The notes under the pieces were generated by a model that did not search any database, had not been told where the DNA came from, and saw only the letters and a list, made by a program, of their open reading frames with translations. A program made the position numbers and the translations under genes. A DNA stretch of 64,000 nucleotides from Ureibacillus endophyticus (GTDB lineage Bacteria; Bacillota; Bacilli; Bacillales_A; Planococcaceae), in contig NZ_RBZN01000013.1 in the NCBI RefSeq assembly GCF_003628435.1, positions 1 to 64,000 on the forward strand, in the 5' to 3' direction. This document shows, in pieces, positions 7,105-16,364 of the stretch; position 1 is the stretch's first letter; every line of letters begins with the position of its first letter.

Positions 7105-7824
7105 TTAACTAAAGTTTTCAATTAATGCTCTTCTTAAATCTGGTTTCCAATATTTCCAAGTATGGTTACCGTTAAATTCTTCGTAAAAAGTATTATAGCC
7201 TTTTTCTAAAAGTAAATTATGAAGGTGTCTATTTGGTGTTAGAAAATCTTTAATTTTCTTATCAGTCGTTAATACTTTGTCTTCACCTGTGCCAATAACA
7301 TGGTAAATCGATAAGGTATTGTTAACTGGAGTTTTTTCAACTAATTGTAGTACATGTTCATCAACATACGGTGATTGTAAAATGGCTTTTGAAAAAATGT
7401 TTGGATACTTTATTGCTGCAAGAAGTGATGCTGTTCCAGCCATAGAATCGCCAATTAAACCACGTGTCGAGCCAAGTTGAAATGTTGAAAACTCATTGTC
7501 TAAATATGGGATTAGTTCATGTGCTAAAAAGCGTAAATATGCTTCATGTTGCTCTCCAGTTGGAATATATTTTTTTCTTCTATCTTCAATATTTTTATAA
7601 GGTACACCGACGATTATTAGATTTTCGATTTCAAAGTCATCGATTAATTTATCTGCTAGGCGTGAGATTCCACCTAGTTGGAAATAATCTTTTCCATCTG
7701 ATGCAATTAAGATGTTATATTTATTAAGAGGAGTATAATTTGCTGGTACATAAATCAGTAATTCCATTTCCTCTTGCAAAGAATTGCTAAAAAATGTAAT
7801 ATCTTTTACTTTTCCTTGATCCAC
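7105..7824 (-). CDS. yjcH: YjcH, esterase D-like alpha/beta hydrolase
   Basis: A putative esterase of 239 residues related to enterochelin esterase/esterase D proteins. GLIGDSMAG (about 127) contains the nucleophile elbow G-x-S-x-x-G, and the C-terminal NGNHTWKYW supplies the catalytic His. There is no signal peptide. GTG 7824 is chosen because AGGAGGT lies directly before it and inside the longer ATG-initiated reading. First gene of the yjcHGF group. Substrate unknown. Confidence 0.88.
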   Translation of the reverse strand: MDQGKVKDITFFSNSLQEEMELLIYVPANYTPLNKYNILIASDGKDYFQLGGISRLADKLIDDFEIENLIIVGVPYKNIEDRRKKYIPTGEQHEAYLRFLAHELIPYLDNEFSTFQLGSTRGLIGDSMAGTASLLAAIKYPNIFSKAILQSPYVDEHVLQLVEKTPVNNTLSIYHVIGTGEDKVLTTDKKIKDFLTPNRHLHNLLLEKGYNTFYEEFNGNHTWKYWKPDLRRALIENFS

Positions 7825-7956
7825 GAGGGGACCTCCTATCATATCTTTGATGTATTAAAATTGTATCATATCCGTATTTCTACGTGTACTATGGTCGTAA
7901 TAGTAGAAAAAACAGAAAGAATTTTATTTTGTCATTAAAAGAAATGGGGCTAAAAA

Positions 7957-8535
7957 ATGGTAAAAAAACGAATTTCTTCAGAAGAAGTAGCAAAAGCCAC
8001 GAAAGCAGCTTTAGAAAGACGTGGTGTCACAATTAATGATATTGCAGAGATCGTTTATGATATGCAAATACCATATAATGAGGGACTGACAATTGAGCAT
8101 TGTATTAACTCAGTTGAAAGAGTCCTTCGTAAACGTGAAGTTCAGCATTCGGTTTTAGTTGGAATCGAATTAGATGAGTTAGCTGAGAAAAATTTATTAT
8201 CGCAACCATTACAATCAATTATTGAATCTGATGAAGGTTTATTTGGTGTTGATGAAACGCTTGCTCTTGGTTCGGTAATGACTTATGGAAGTATTGCTTT
8301 AACAACTTATGGGCATTTAGATAAGAATAAAGTTGGGATTATTAAAAAGTTAGATACGAAAGTTGGTAATGGGGTTCATACGTTTTTAGATGATTTGGTT
8401 GGAAGTATTGCTGCTTGTGCGGCTTCACGAATTGCACACCGTATGCGCGATCTTGAAGAAGAGGGCGAGACGTTTGCAGATATACCTCCACAAGATTTAG
8501 GGCCAAAGCCACCGAAAAATCAAGAAAGTGAATAA
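7957..8535 (+). CDS. pgpA: Phosphatidylglycerophosphatase A (YutG-like)
   Basis: Expected to remove phosphate from phosphatidylglycerophosphate to give phosphatidylglycerol. The 192 residues match the Bacillus YutG type: an N-terminal helical extension (EEVAKATKAALERRGVTIND) and the PgpA core with HTFLDDLVGSIAACAASRIAHR near residue 145, where the acidic pair would bind Mg2+. Unlike proteobacterial PgpA it lacks clear membrane helices. A single gene with its own terminator. Confidence 0.85.
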   Translation: MVKKRISSEEVAKATKAALERRGVTINDIAEIVYDMQIPYNEGLTIEHCINSVERVLRKREVQHSVLVGIELDELAEKNLLSQPLQSIIESDEGLFGVDETLALGSVMTYGSIALTTYGHLDKNKVGIIKKLDTKVGNGVHTFLDDLVGSIAACAASRIAHRMRDLEEEGETFADIPPQDLGPKPPKNQESE

Positions 8536-8543
8536 TCCCGATG

Positions 8544-8590
8544 AAGAGTGCTATTTACGTTAGTGTAATAGTGCTCTTTTTATTTATTTT
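8544..8590 (+). terminator. Terminator after pgpA
   Basis: AAGAG..CTATT and AATAG..CTCTT pair with a two-base internal mismatch, followed by a T-rich run. Confidence 0.75.
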
Positions 8591-8596
8591 TATTAT

Positions 8597-8861
8597 GGAT
8601 ACTAATAAAGTATTTTATTTTGTGAGCGGACGTTGCACACAAGCCGCAAAGCCAACTTGTGTTGTCTTTACGACTTGTTTTTGGGGCCAACACGATGTTG
8701 GTCATGGTGACAATGCCACACGATGTGGCGTTTTTGTCACCTGCTCGTGTAAAGTCCGCTCACTTGTTGTTTTACCTTCTAAACATTCTAGTATAAGTGC
8801 GCGGCTTACGGTGGTAGGCCGCGGCTACTTAAATAGAATGACCACTTTTTTGAATCAATGG
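8597..8861. repeat. Structured intergenic repeat, copy 1
   Basis: About 265 bases, repeated 292 bases downstream. GTGAGCGGAC (8622-8631) and GTCCGCTCAC (8754-8763) form an outer stem that encloses three hairpins: 8640-8677, 8685-8703 (loop ACGAT) and 8706-8741 (loop also ACGAT). A fourth hairpin GCGGCTTAC/GTAGGCCGC follows at about 8801-8822. GC content is well above the surroundings. It looks like a structured RNA or a mobile intergenic element. An ORF reading through it is not credible. Confidence 0.8.
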
Positions 8862-8888
8862 GAATCGTTCTTTCGATTTCTCGTATCG

Positions 8889-9152
8889 GGATACTAAAAA
8901 GGATTTAACTTTTGTGAGCGGACGTTGCACTCAAGCCGCAAAGCCAACTTGTGTTGTCTTTACGACTTGTTTTTGGGGCCAACACGATGTTGGTCATGGT
9001 GACAATGCCACACGATGTGGCGTTTTTGTCACCTGCTTGTGTAAGGTCCGCTCACTTTTTTGTTTTAGCCTCTAAACTTTCTAGTATAAGTGCGCGGCTT
9101 ACAGTTGTAGGCCGCGATTACTTAAAATAGAATAACTACTTTATGAATTAAT
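8889..9152. repeat. Structured intergenic repeat, copy 2
   Basis: Direct copy of the unit at 8597, offset 292 bases, almost identical across the multi-hairpin core (about 8914-9056) and looser in the flanks. The terminal hairpin reads GCGGCTTAC-AGTT-GTAGGCCGC, so stem bases are kept while the loop differs from copy 1. No gene fits between 8590 and 9315. Confidence 0.8.
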
Positions 9153-9315
9153 AATATTTTGCCTTCTTTAAGGCATACTTATTTTTTGTTAATTGGCCCT
9201 AGCACAAATGATAGTAATCAAATCTGTTCTTTTCGTGATAAATATAAATTTTATTTTTTGACATGTAATTGTATGGTACTATTACTAAGGAAAAATGAAA
9301 GAATGAGGTAGTAAG

Positions 9316-9927
9316 ATGAAAGCTTCTGATATAAAAACGATTATTACTAGTGGGACAGTTATTCTCGCAGTTGTGCTTTATTTATTGTTTAATAATTCGT
9401 CGAAAGAATCTGAGCAAATTAGTGATGAGTATAAAATCACGCCAGAACTTGCTGTGGAGGCTACTGGTAATGAGTTGATTGAAGCGCAGTATATTTCCAT
9501 TAATGATGGCGATACATTTCGTGTAAAAGTGAATGGACAAGAAGAGCGAATTCGATTACTCATGATCGATACTCCGGAAATGAATTATGATAAAAAGGAT
9601 CCTATGCCTTATGCAGAAGAAGCGAAAAGTTATACATTAAACTTATTAGAAAATGCGTCTAAAATTGAATTGCTTTATGATGTGGGACCTGAAACAGATA
9701 ACTATGGTAGATTATTGACTTATGTTTTTGTAGATGATGTTCTTCTACAAGAGCTTCTACTAAAAGAAGGATATGCTGCTGTTCGATATATAAATGAGCC
9801 AAATAACACACTGGAAAAAGAATTTCGTGAAATTGAAGAAACTGCTAAAGCTAATAAATTAAATATTTGGGAACATGAAAATTACCTACAAAAAGATGGG
9901 TTCCATCCAGAGGTAATTCAAAACTAA
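9316..9927 (+). CDS. Membrane-anchored thermonuclease (SNase family)
   Basis: Ca2+-dependent staphylococcal-type nuclease of 203 residues. A hydrophobic segment (about 10-26, TSGTVILAVVLYLLF) without an obvious cleavage site suggests a signal anchor with the nuclease outside the cell. The SNase core (about 58-190) shows DGDTFRVKV, EERIRLLMIDTPE and YGRLLTYVFVDDVLLQELLL, giving the active-site Asp and Arg residues. Start ATG after GAGGTAG. Monocistronic, with its own terminator. Likely a nucleic acid scavenging enzyme. Confidence 0.9.
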   Translation: MKASDIKTIITSGTVILAVVLYLLFNNSSKESEQISDEYKITPELAVEATGNELIEAQYISINDGDTFRVKVNGQEERIRLLMIDTPEMNYDKKDPMPYAEEAKSYTLNLLENASKIELLYDVGPETDNYGRLLTYVFVDDVLLQELLLKEGYAAVRYINEPNNTLEKEFREIEETAKANKLNIWEHENYLQKDGFHPEVIQN

Positions 9928-9934
9928 AAAATAG

Positions 9935-9975
9935 AAGGACTGTCTTTCAAAATAGAAAAACAGTCCTTTTTCTTT
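9935..9975. terminator. Terminator between nuclease and small minus-strand gene
   Basis: AAGGACTGT (9935-9943) pairs with ACAGTCCTT (9960-9968), followed by T's on the plus strand and A-rich sequence on the other side. Confidence 0.8.
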
Positions 9976-10004
9976 ACTTATACAATTTTTTTCATCCAGA
10001 ATTC

Positions 10005-10160
10005 TTATTCACTTTGATATTCATTGTCTTGTGGCAATTGTTCTTCTTCACTTAGGAATAAAAAGGATTCGTCCTCTAATTGATGTACTTTTTCTTCATT
10101 TAAACCAATTGACAAAGGTCCTGAAAAGATTTTTTCCCACCAAGTATCAGTCGAAATCAT
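10005..10160 (-). CDS. Small acidic protein, 51 residues, unknown
   Basis: A short ORF reading MISTDTWWEKIFSGPLSIGL at its N-terminus, then a strongly acidic tail rich in Glu and Gln. The ATG at 10160 follows AAGGGGG by about ten bases, and the gene ends shortly before the terminator at 9935-9975 that it would share with the convergent nuclease gene. No membrane segment or known motif. The codon pattern and clean start and stop support a real gene. I do not recognise the family. Confidence 0.6.
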   Translation of the reverse strand: MISTDTWWEKIFSGPLSIGLNEEKVHQLEDESFLFLSEEEQLPQDNEYQSE

Positions 10161-10320
10161 AAATAAATTGCCCCCTTATAACGTCTTTCGAATCTAATTT
10201 ACAATCAATATTGACTTCAATAGCGTTGTAAAAAGGATTTTGAAAGACATTTAGTAGTAAATTGTACATAATTATTATGAACCGAAAAAAAAATATTATG
10301 TATTGATTGGGGGAAGAGAA

Positions 10321-11712
10321 ATGATGAAATTCACTGAAGAAGAAGTAGAATTAATGATAGAAGAACAAAGGAACTTCTTTTTTACAGGGTGTACAAAAAG
10401 TATTGATTTCAGAAAAAAACAACTAGAAAAATTAAAAAATAAAATAAAAAAGTATGAGAAAGACATTTTACATGCGTTGAATTTAGATTTGGGAAAAAGT
10501 GAATTTGAAGCGTATACAAATGAGGTTGGATTAGTTCTTAGTAGTATTGAATTGATGATTAAAAATATTGATGAATGGTCAACACCCGTTCAAGTGAAAA
10601 CACCAATTCATTTTCAACCTGCAAAAAGCTTTATCGTAAGAGAACCGTATGGAGTAGTATTAATCATTGCCCCTTTCAATTATCCATTTCAACTGGTTAT
10701 GGAGCCATTAATTGGTGCTTTAATTAGCGGTAATACAGCAATCGTTAAGCCTTCAGAAACAACGATTCACACGACTAACATTATTAAAAAAATAATCGGA
10801 GAAACTTTTGATACATGTTACGTTCGTGTGGTTGAGGGAGAGAAAGAAGAAGTTACTGCACTGATTCATTCTTCCTTTGATTATATTTTCTTTACAGGTA
10901 GTGTGTCTGTAGGAAAAGTTATTATGCGAGCTGCAGCTGAAAGATTAACGCCTATTACATTGGAACTTGGCGGTAAAAGTCCAACAATTGTTGATCAGAC
11001 GGCTAATCTTGAAGTGGCAGCAAAAAGAATTGTTTGGGGGAAATTTACTAACACTGGTCAAACTTGTGTTGCTCCAGACTATTTATTAGTACATTCTTCA
11101 GTTTACGACAAGTTTGTTACTCTACTTAAAAATACTATTACACAGTTTTATGGTCGTAATATTCAACAAAGTAAGGATTATGGTCGAATTGTTAATAGAC
11201 GACATTTCGATCGTTTACACAAGTTAATTGAGATAGAGCAAAAGAACATTACATTTGGTGGGAAAACAGACAGCAAAGATTTATTTATTGAACCAACAAT
11301 TTTGGAAAATATCACATGGAATAATCCTATTATGGAGGACGAAATTTTTGGTCCAATTTTACCGATTATGGTTTATGATGATTTAAAGTTAGCGATTCAT
11401 CAGATTCGGCAACTTCCCAAACCATTAGCTGGCTATTTCTTTTCTGAACATGAAAAGGCAATAGAGTACTTCCTACAAGAGTTGCCTTTTGGGGGAGGAT
11501 GTATTAATGATACTGTTTCACATGTCGGAAACCCATTTTTACCTTTTGGTGGCGTAGGTCCTTCAGGTGTGAATGCTTATCATGGTAGAGCGAGTTTTGA
11601 AAACTTTACTCATGCAAAATCAGTTATGAAACGTTCTTCAAAATTAGCAACAAATATCGCATTTCCACCTTATAAACAAAAAATAAAATTAGTTCGTTCT
11701 ATTTTAAAATAG
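10321..11712 (+). CDS. Aldehyde dehydrogenase, ALDH3-like (YwdH type)
   Basis: NAD(P)-dependent oxidation of aldehydes to acids. The 463 residues are the length of the ALDH3/YwdH group, which lacks the longer N-terminus of other ALDHs. Motifs: NYPFQLVMEPLIGALISGN, KPSET (cofactor), FTGSVSVGK, LELGGKSP with the general-base Glu, and TNTGQTCVAPDY with the catalytic Cys; the C-terminus has PFGGVGPSG. The ATG at 10321 follows GGGGGAAGAG; an earlier TTG would place that site inside the gene. Physiological substrate unknown, perhaps fatty or aromatic aldehydes. Confidence 0.9.
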   Translation: MMKFTEEEVELMIEEQRNFFFTGCTKSIDFRKKQLEKLKNKIKKYEKDILHALNLDLGKSEFEAYTNEVGLVLSSIELMIKNIDEWSTPVQVKTPIHFQPAKSFIVREPYGVVLIIAPFNYPFQLVMEPLIGALISGNTAIVKPSETTIHTTNIIKKIIGETFDTCYVRVVEGEKEEVTALIHSSFDYIFFTGSVSVGKVIMRAAAERLTPITLELGGKSPTIVDQTANLEVAAKRIVWGKFTNTGQTCVAPDYLLVHSSVYDKFVTLLKNTITQFYGRNIQQSKDYGRIVNRRHFDRLHKLIEIEQKNITFGGKTDSKDLFIEPTILENITWNNPIMEDEIFGPILPIMVYDDLKLAIHQIRQLPKPLAGYFFSEHEKAIEYFLQELPFGGGCINDTVSHVGNPFLPFGGVGPSGVNAYHGRASFENFTHAKSVMKRSSKLATNIAFPPYKQKIKLVRSILK

Positions 11713-11716
11713 TATC

Positions 11717-11755
11717 GACCGAGAAGTTTGTTTTCAAATTTCTCGGTCTTTCGAA
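11717..11755 (+). terminator. Terminator after the aldehyde dehydrogenase
   Basis: GACCGAGAA (11717-11725) pairs with TTCTCGGTC (11740-11748), followed by TTTCG. Confidence 0.8.
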
Positions 11756-11929
11756 TTACATACATGTTCACTAGATTATGGTAAAAGAATAAAAATGATA
11801 TATTTATTAAAAACTTATGGCTATTTTAGACATTTTTCTTTATTCAAGGGTGTCGATAATTGGCGAATTTTGATATGATTATTTTTATTCAGATTTCATT
11901 TATGAATGGATAAGTTGGGGGGCTTATTG

Positions 11930-12988
11930 ATGAATGATGTATTTTATAAAGAAGATACCATAGATTTATTAGGCCGAATCGTAAACATTCCTAGTCCATC
12001 AGGATATACAAAGACAATCATAAAGTTTATTGGGGAGTATTTATCTGACCTAGGTATTGACTATAAAAAGACGAATAAAGGCGCTATTATTGCTACATTT
12101 ATTGGAGAAGATAATGAATCCCATAGACTTTTAACTGCCCACGTGGATACATTAGGAGCTATGGTAAAAGAAGTAAAATCAAATGGTCGATTAAAGCTTG
12201 CAATGGTAGGTGGCTTTAATTGGAATGCGGTTGAAGGTGAATATTGTACAATCCATACTGCTTCTGGAAAAAAAAATCGCGGGACAATTTTAATGCATGA
12301 AACATCAGTTCATGTTTATGCGAAAGCAGGAGAAATCAAACGCGATGAGAAACATATTGAAGTACGGATTGACGAAAAAGTGAAAAACTCAGAAGATATA
12401 AGAAATATTGGAATTAATGTAGGGGATTTCGTATCTTTTGATCCACGTTTTGAAGTTACAGAATCTGGCTTTATTAAATCGCGACATTTAGATGATAAAG
12501 CAAGTACAACTCTATTATTGCAATTAATGAAATATATTAAAGTAAATAATATTAAGCTTCCTTATACAACACATTTCTATATTTCAAATAACGAAGAAAT
12601 TGGCTATGGTGGAAATTCAAATATACCTGAGCAAGTTGTAGAATATATTGCGGTTGATATGGGTGCTATTGGTGATGGTCAAGCCACAGATGAATACACT
12701 GTATCCATCTGTGCAAAGGATTCTAGTGGCCCATATCATTATGATTTAACAAGACATCTTGTAAATTTAGCCGAACAACATAAAATTGATTATAAATTAG
12801 ATATTTATCCATATTACGGATCGGATGCATCTGCTGCAATTCGAGCTGGGTTTGATGTGAAGCACGCATTATTCGGTCCGGGCATTGAGTCGAGCCATGC
12901 ATATGAACGAACACATATTGACTCACTTAAGGCAACTGCACAATTGTTATATGTCTATGTCACTTCAGCAATGGTTAAGGAGGATTAA
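11930..12988 (+). CDS. M42-family metallo-aminopeptidase
   Basis: Cytosolic dinuclear-metal aminopeptidase of the glutamyl aminopeptidase/TET group, 352 residues. Metal ligands and catalytic residues are visible: TAHVDTLGAMV (His, Asp), HLDDKAS (bridging Asp), NNEEIGYGG (catalytic Glu pair), AVDMGAIGDG (Asp) and SSHAYERTHIDSL near the end (His). ATG 11930 is preferred because GGGGGG lies nine bases before it; the in-frame ATG at 11906 has no such site. It ends seven bases before murE and may be co-transcribed with it. Peptide substrate not predictable. Confidence 0.9.
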   Translation: MNDVFYKEDTIDLLGRIVNIPSPSGYTKTIIKFIGEYLSDLGIDYKKTNKGAIIATFIGEDNESHRLLTAHVDTLGAMVKEVKSNGRLKLAMVGGFNWNAVEGEYCTIHTASGKKNRGTILMHETSVHVYAKAGEIKRDEKHIEVRIDEKVKNSEDIRNIGINVGDFVSFDPRFEVTESGFIKSRHLDDKASTTLLLQLMKYIKVNNIKLPYTTHFYISNNEEIGYGGNSNIPEQVVEYIAVDMGAIGDGQATDEYTVSICAKDSSGPYHYDLTRHLVNLAEQHKIDYKLDIYPYYGSDASAAIRAGFDVKHALFGPGIESSHAYERTHIDSLKATAQLLYVYVTSAMVKED

Positions 12989-12995
12989 GTGAGGT

Positions 12996-14465
12996 ATGTA
13001 TACTGAAGAATTAATTAGCGTAATTCCTTATAAAGAAATAGTAGGGCAGTTACCAACAACAATAAAGGATATTTCAATCGATTCTAGAAGTGTTCAACCA
13101 AAAAGTATATTTATTTGTATTAAGGGATATACCGTAGATGGACATGACTATGCTCAAAAAGCAGTCGAGATGGGTGCTATCGTCATTGTAACGGAACGAA
13201 AATTACAATTAGAAGGTGAAGTTGCTCAAATCATTGTTCAAGATACGAATCGAGCATTGGGATTATTAGCAGCGAAATTTTTTGAATATCCTTCAAATGA
13301 TATTACAATGATTGGTGTTACTGGTACAAATGGGAAAACAAGCGTATCTGGCATAATTCATCATATGCTTATTGGTATGGGAGAAAAGTCAGCGGTTTCT
13401 GGTACAATCGGCTTTAATTTAAATGGCGTTTTATACGAATCAGCTAATACAACTAGCGATGCATTAAGTACACAACAAATGATTTTCCGTGCGAAAATGG
13501 AAGGTTGTCGTGCGATGGTGATGGAAGTTTCTTCTCACGGATTAGCATTAGGAAGATTAGCTGGAGTTGATTATGATGTGGCCGTATTTACGAATTTAAC
13601 CCACGACCATCTTGATTTCCATGGAACAATGGAGAACTACGGAAACGCAAAAGGTTTATTATTCTCACAACTTGGACAAGATCTAACGAAAAATAAATCA
13701 GTTATTTTAAATGCCGATGATCCATGGTCTGAAAAATATGCACAATTAACTCCATATCCAGTTTGGACATATGGTTTAAAAAATGATGCAAATTTCCGTG
13801 CAGAAAATTGTTGTTATGATGATAACATTACAACCTTCGACATGATAACACCTGAAGGGAAATTCCCTGTTTCTATGAAGTTAATTGGGGAATTTAATGT
13901 TTACAATATATTAGCTGCTACAGCGGTATTCTATTCAAGAGGCTTCGAATTGGAAGCAATCATTGAACAGATTGAAGATTTAAACCCTGTGCGCGGTCGT
14001 ATGGAGAAAATTGTAACTGATTTACCGTTACAAATCTTTATTGATTATGCGCATACTCCAGATGCAATCGAAAAGGCAATCAATGCAGCACTTCCATATA
14101 AAAAGCCGGACAAAAAAATCATCTTCCTTGTTGGGACTGGTGGTAACCGTGATAAATCAAAACGTCCAGCAATGGCTGAAAAAGCATCGAAAGCGGACTA
14201 TGTTGTATTGACAACAGATGACCCACGTTATGAAGAATATGACAGTATTACTGGTGACTTAGAAAAAGGTATGCAACATGAAAATTATGCATGTATTGGT
14301 GACAGAGCAGAAGCTGTAAGACATGCAGTTTCGGTTGCAGAACCAGGAGATATTATTATCTTCGCTGGTAAAGGTCATGAAGATTATCAAATTATCGGTA
14401 ACACGAAATATCCTCATAGTGATGCAGAAATCGCGATTGAGGCTGGACGATTAAAATTTGTGTAA
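12996..14465 (+). CDS. murE: UDP-MurNAc-tripeptide synthetase MurE, probably L-lysine-adding
   Basis: Cytosolic Mur ligase adding the third residue to UDP-MurNAc-L-Ala-D-Glu. The 489 residues show the N-domain (SIDSRSVQPKSIFICIKG), the ATP loop GVTGTNGKTSVSGII (about 107-121), TNLTHDHLDFHGTMENY, and the C-domain RGRMEKI and TGGNRDKSKRP. The residue-selecting motif reads DDPRYEE. As I recall, meso-DAP enzymes carry DNPR and S. aureus L-Lys MurE has DDPR. The adjacent prfC also matches the S. aureus murE-prfC order. A second, DAP-specific MurE for the spore cortex would be expected elsewhere. Confidence 0.92.
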   Translation: MYTEELISVIPYKEIVGQLPTTIKDISIDSRSVQPKSIFICIKGYTVDGHDYAQKAVEMGAIVIVTERKLQLEGEVAQIIVQDTNRALGLLAAKFFEYPSNDITMIGVTGTNGKTSVSGIIHHMLIGMGEKSAVSGTIGFNLNGVLYESANTTSDALSTQQMIFRAKMEGCRAMVMEVSSHGLALGRLAGVDYDVAVFTNLTHDHLDFHGTMENYGNAKGLLFSQLGQDLTKNKSVILNADDPWSEKYAQLTPYPVWTYGLKNDANFRAENCCYDDNITTFDMITPEGKFPVSMKLIGEFNVYNILAATAVFYSRGFELEAIIEQIEDLNPVRGRMEKIVTDLPLQIFIDYAHTPDAIEKAINAALPYKKPDKKIIFLVGTGGNRDKSKRPAMAEKASKADYVVLTTDDPRYEEYDSITGDLEKGMQHENYACIGDRAEAVRHAVSVAEPGDIIIFAGKGHEDYQIIGNTKYPHSDAEIAIEAGRLKFV

Positions 14466-14479
14466 TTTTTGCTTCTTAT

Positions 14480-14510
14480 CCCTCTCTAACTATAATAGAG
14501 AGGGTATTTT
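14480..14510 (+). terminator. Terminator after murE
   Basis: CCCTCTCT (14480-14487) pairs with AGAGAGGG (14497-14504), followed by TATTTTA. Confidence 0.75.
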
Positions 14511-14592
14511 ATTGGATAGAATGAAAAAAGGTTGTGTAATTTAGTTAAATTCTTATATGATAGGAAAGGTATTAATAAAGGAGACTTAAACT

Positions 14593-16170
14593 ATGACTTC
14601 AAAAATAGAACAAGATATAACTTCACGTCGTACCTTCGCCATCATCTCCCACCCGGATGCTGGTAAAACGACGATTACTGAAAAATTACTTTTATTTGGT
14701 GGTGCCATTCGTGATGCTGGTACTGTAAAAGGGAAGAAAACAGGTAAATTTGCAACATCAGACTGGATGGAAATTGAAAAGCAACGTGGAATTTCTGTTA
14801 CATCTTCTGTTATGCAATTTGACTATCAAGGTTTTCGAGTTAATATTTTAGATACACCTGGGCACCAAGACTTCTCTGAAGATACGTATCGTACTTTAAT
14901 GGCTGTAGACAGCGCGGTAATGGTTATTGACGCCGCCAAAGGGATTGAGGCACAAACATTAAAACTATTTAAAGTTTGTCGTATGCGCGGTATTCCAATT
15001 TTTACTTTTATTAATAAGTTAGACCGACAAGGGAAAGAGCCGCTTGAATTAATCGAAGAACTTGAAGAAGTACTTGGAATTAATGCATACCCTATGAACT
15101 GGCCAATTGGTATGGGGAAAGAATTTTTAGGAATCTATGACCGTTATAACAAACGTATTGAACAGTTCCGTACAGAAGATTCAGAACGCTTTCTACCAAT
15201 CGACGAGGATGGCGAATTAGCTGTGGACCATCCAATGAAAGTGACATCATACTATACACAAGCAATGGATGACATCATTCTTTTAAATGAAGCAGGTAAT
15301 GAATTTTCTGAGGATAAAATACGTCGTGGCGAATTAACTCCAGTATTTTTCGGTTCGGCTTTAACGAACTTCGGTGTTCAAACATTTTTAGAAACGTACT
15401 TACAATTTGCACCTGCACCACAACCACGTATTACAGAGGATGAGCAATTCATCGACCCAGTGGAACATAAAGATTTTTCTGGATTTATTTTCAAAATTCA
15501 AGCGAATATGAATCCAGCACACCGAGATCGTATTGCCTTTGTCCGTATTGTATCTGGTAAATTTGAGCGTGGAATGAATATAACATTATCACGTACAGGG
15601 AAATCCTTTAAAGTGTCTCAATCTACACAATTCTTAGCCGATGACCGTGAAACAGTTGACGAGGCTGTGGCAGGAGATATCATTGGTCTATACGATACAG
15701 GGACATATCAAATTGGAGACACAGTAGTCGGTGGTAAAAAGACCTTCCAATTTGAAAAATTACCGCAGTTTACACCAGAAATTTTCGTTAAAGTTTCTGC
15801 TAAAAATGTAATGAAATCAAAACAATTCCATAAAGGGATCTTACAATTAGTTCAAGAAGGTGCAATTCAATATTACAAAACATTGCACACAGAAGAAGTC
15901 ATCCTCGGAGCAGTAGGACAACTTCAATTTGAGGTGTTCGAACATCGAATGAAAAATGAGTACAATGTAGAAGTTATCATGCAACCAATTGGCTCAAAAA
16001 TTGCTCGTTGGATTGAAAATGAAGAAGATGTAAAAGAATCAATGTCTTCAACACGTTCAATGCTTGTAAAAGATCGTTTTGACAACCTTGTATTCTTATT
16101 TGAAAACGAATTTGCAATGCGCTGGTTCTCTGATAAAAATGAGAACATTAAGCTTTATAGTTTGTTATAA
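14593..16170 (+). CDS. prfC: Peptide chain release factor 3
   Basis: Ribosomal translational GTPase RF3 that recycles RF1 and RF2 after termination. The 525 residues are full length. GTPase motifs: [16 protein letters not shown] (G1), GISVTSSVM (G2), [14 protein letters not shown] (G3) and [10 protein letters not shown] (G4); domain II and the C-terminal domain ([16 protein letters not shown]) follow. ATG after AAAGGAGAC. It stands alone after the murE terminator with its own promoter region. B. subtilis lacks prfC, whereas staphylococci have it beside murE. Confidence 0.97.
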   Translation: MTSKIEQDITSRRTFAIISHPDAGKTTITEKLLLFGGAIRDAGTVKGKKTGKFATSDWMEIEKQRGISVTSSVMQFDYQGFRVNILDTPGHQDFSEDTYRTLMAVDSAVMVIDAAKGIEAQTLKLFKVCRMRGIPIFTFINKLDRQGKEPLELIEELEEVLGINAYPMNWPIGMGKEFLGIYDRYNKRIEQFRTEDSERFLPIDEDGELAVDHPMKVTSYYTQAMDDIILLNEAGNEFSEDKIRRGELTPVFFGSALTNFGVQTFLETYLQFAPAPQPRITEDEQFIDPVEHKDFSGFIFKIQANMNPAHRDRIAFVRIVSGKFERGMNITLSRTGKSFKVSQSTQFLADDRETVDEAVAGDIIGLYDTGTYQIGDTVVGGKKTFQFEKLPQFTPEIFVKVSAKNVMKSKQFHKGILQLVQEGAIQYYKTLHTEEVILGAVGQLQFEVFEHRMKNEYNVEVIMQPIGSKIARWIENEEDVKESMSSTRSMLVKDRFDNLVFLFENEFAMRWFSDKNENIKLYSLL

Positions 16171-16183
16171 GAGAAAACTTTTA

Positions 16184-16215
16184 CGCGGCTTACAATTGTA
16201 GGCCGTATTTTTTTA
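16184..16215 (+). terminator. Terminator after prfC
   Basis: GCGGCTTAC-AATT-GTAGGCCG followed by TATTTTTTTTAT. The same stem occurs twice in the repeats at 8597-9152 with different loop bases. Confidence 0.85.
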
Positions 16216-16364
16216 TGGGATAAATTTAGACCAGGCTTGTTTATAATAGTGAAAGTTTCAATCGGAAACTATTATTTCCTCATATCTTAGATGTATTTAA
16301 TTTAGTAATGAGATAAAATGGAAACAAGTAACAGCTATATAAAAAATAGACTGGGGGTCATAAT

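Noticed and set aside
8541-8897. 118-codon ORF reading through pgpA's terminator and the first repeat
   Set aside because: No ribosome binding site, composition set by hairpins, and the second repeat copy does not keep a comparable frame to the same end.
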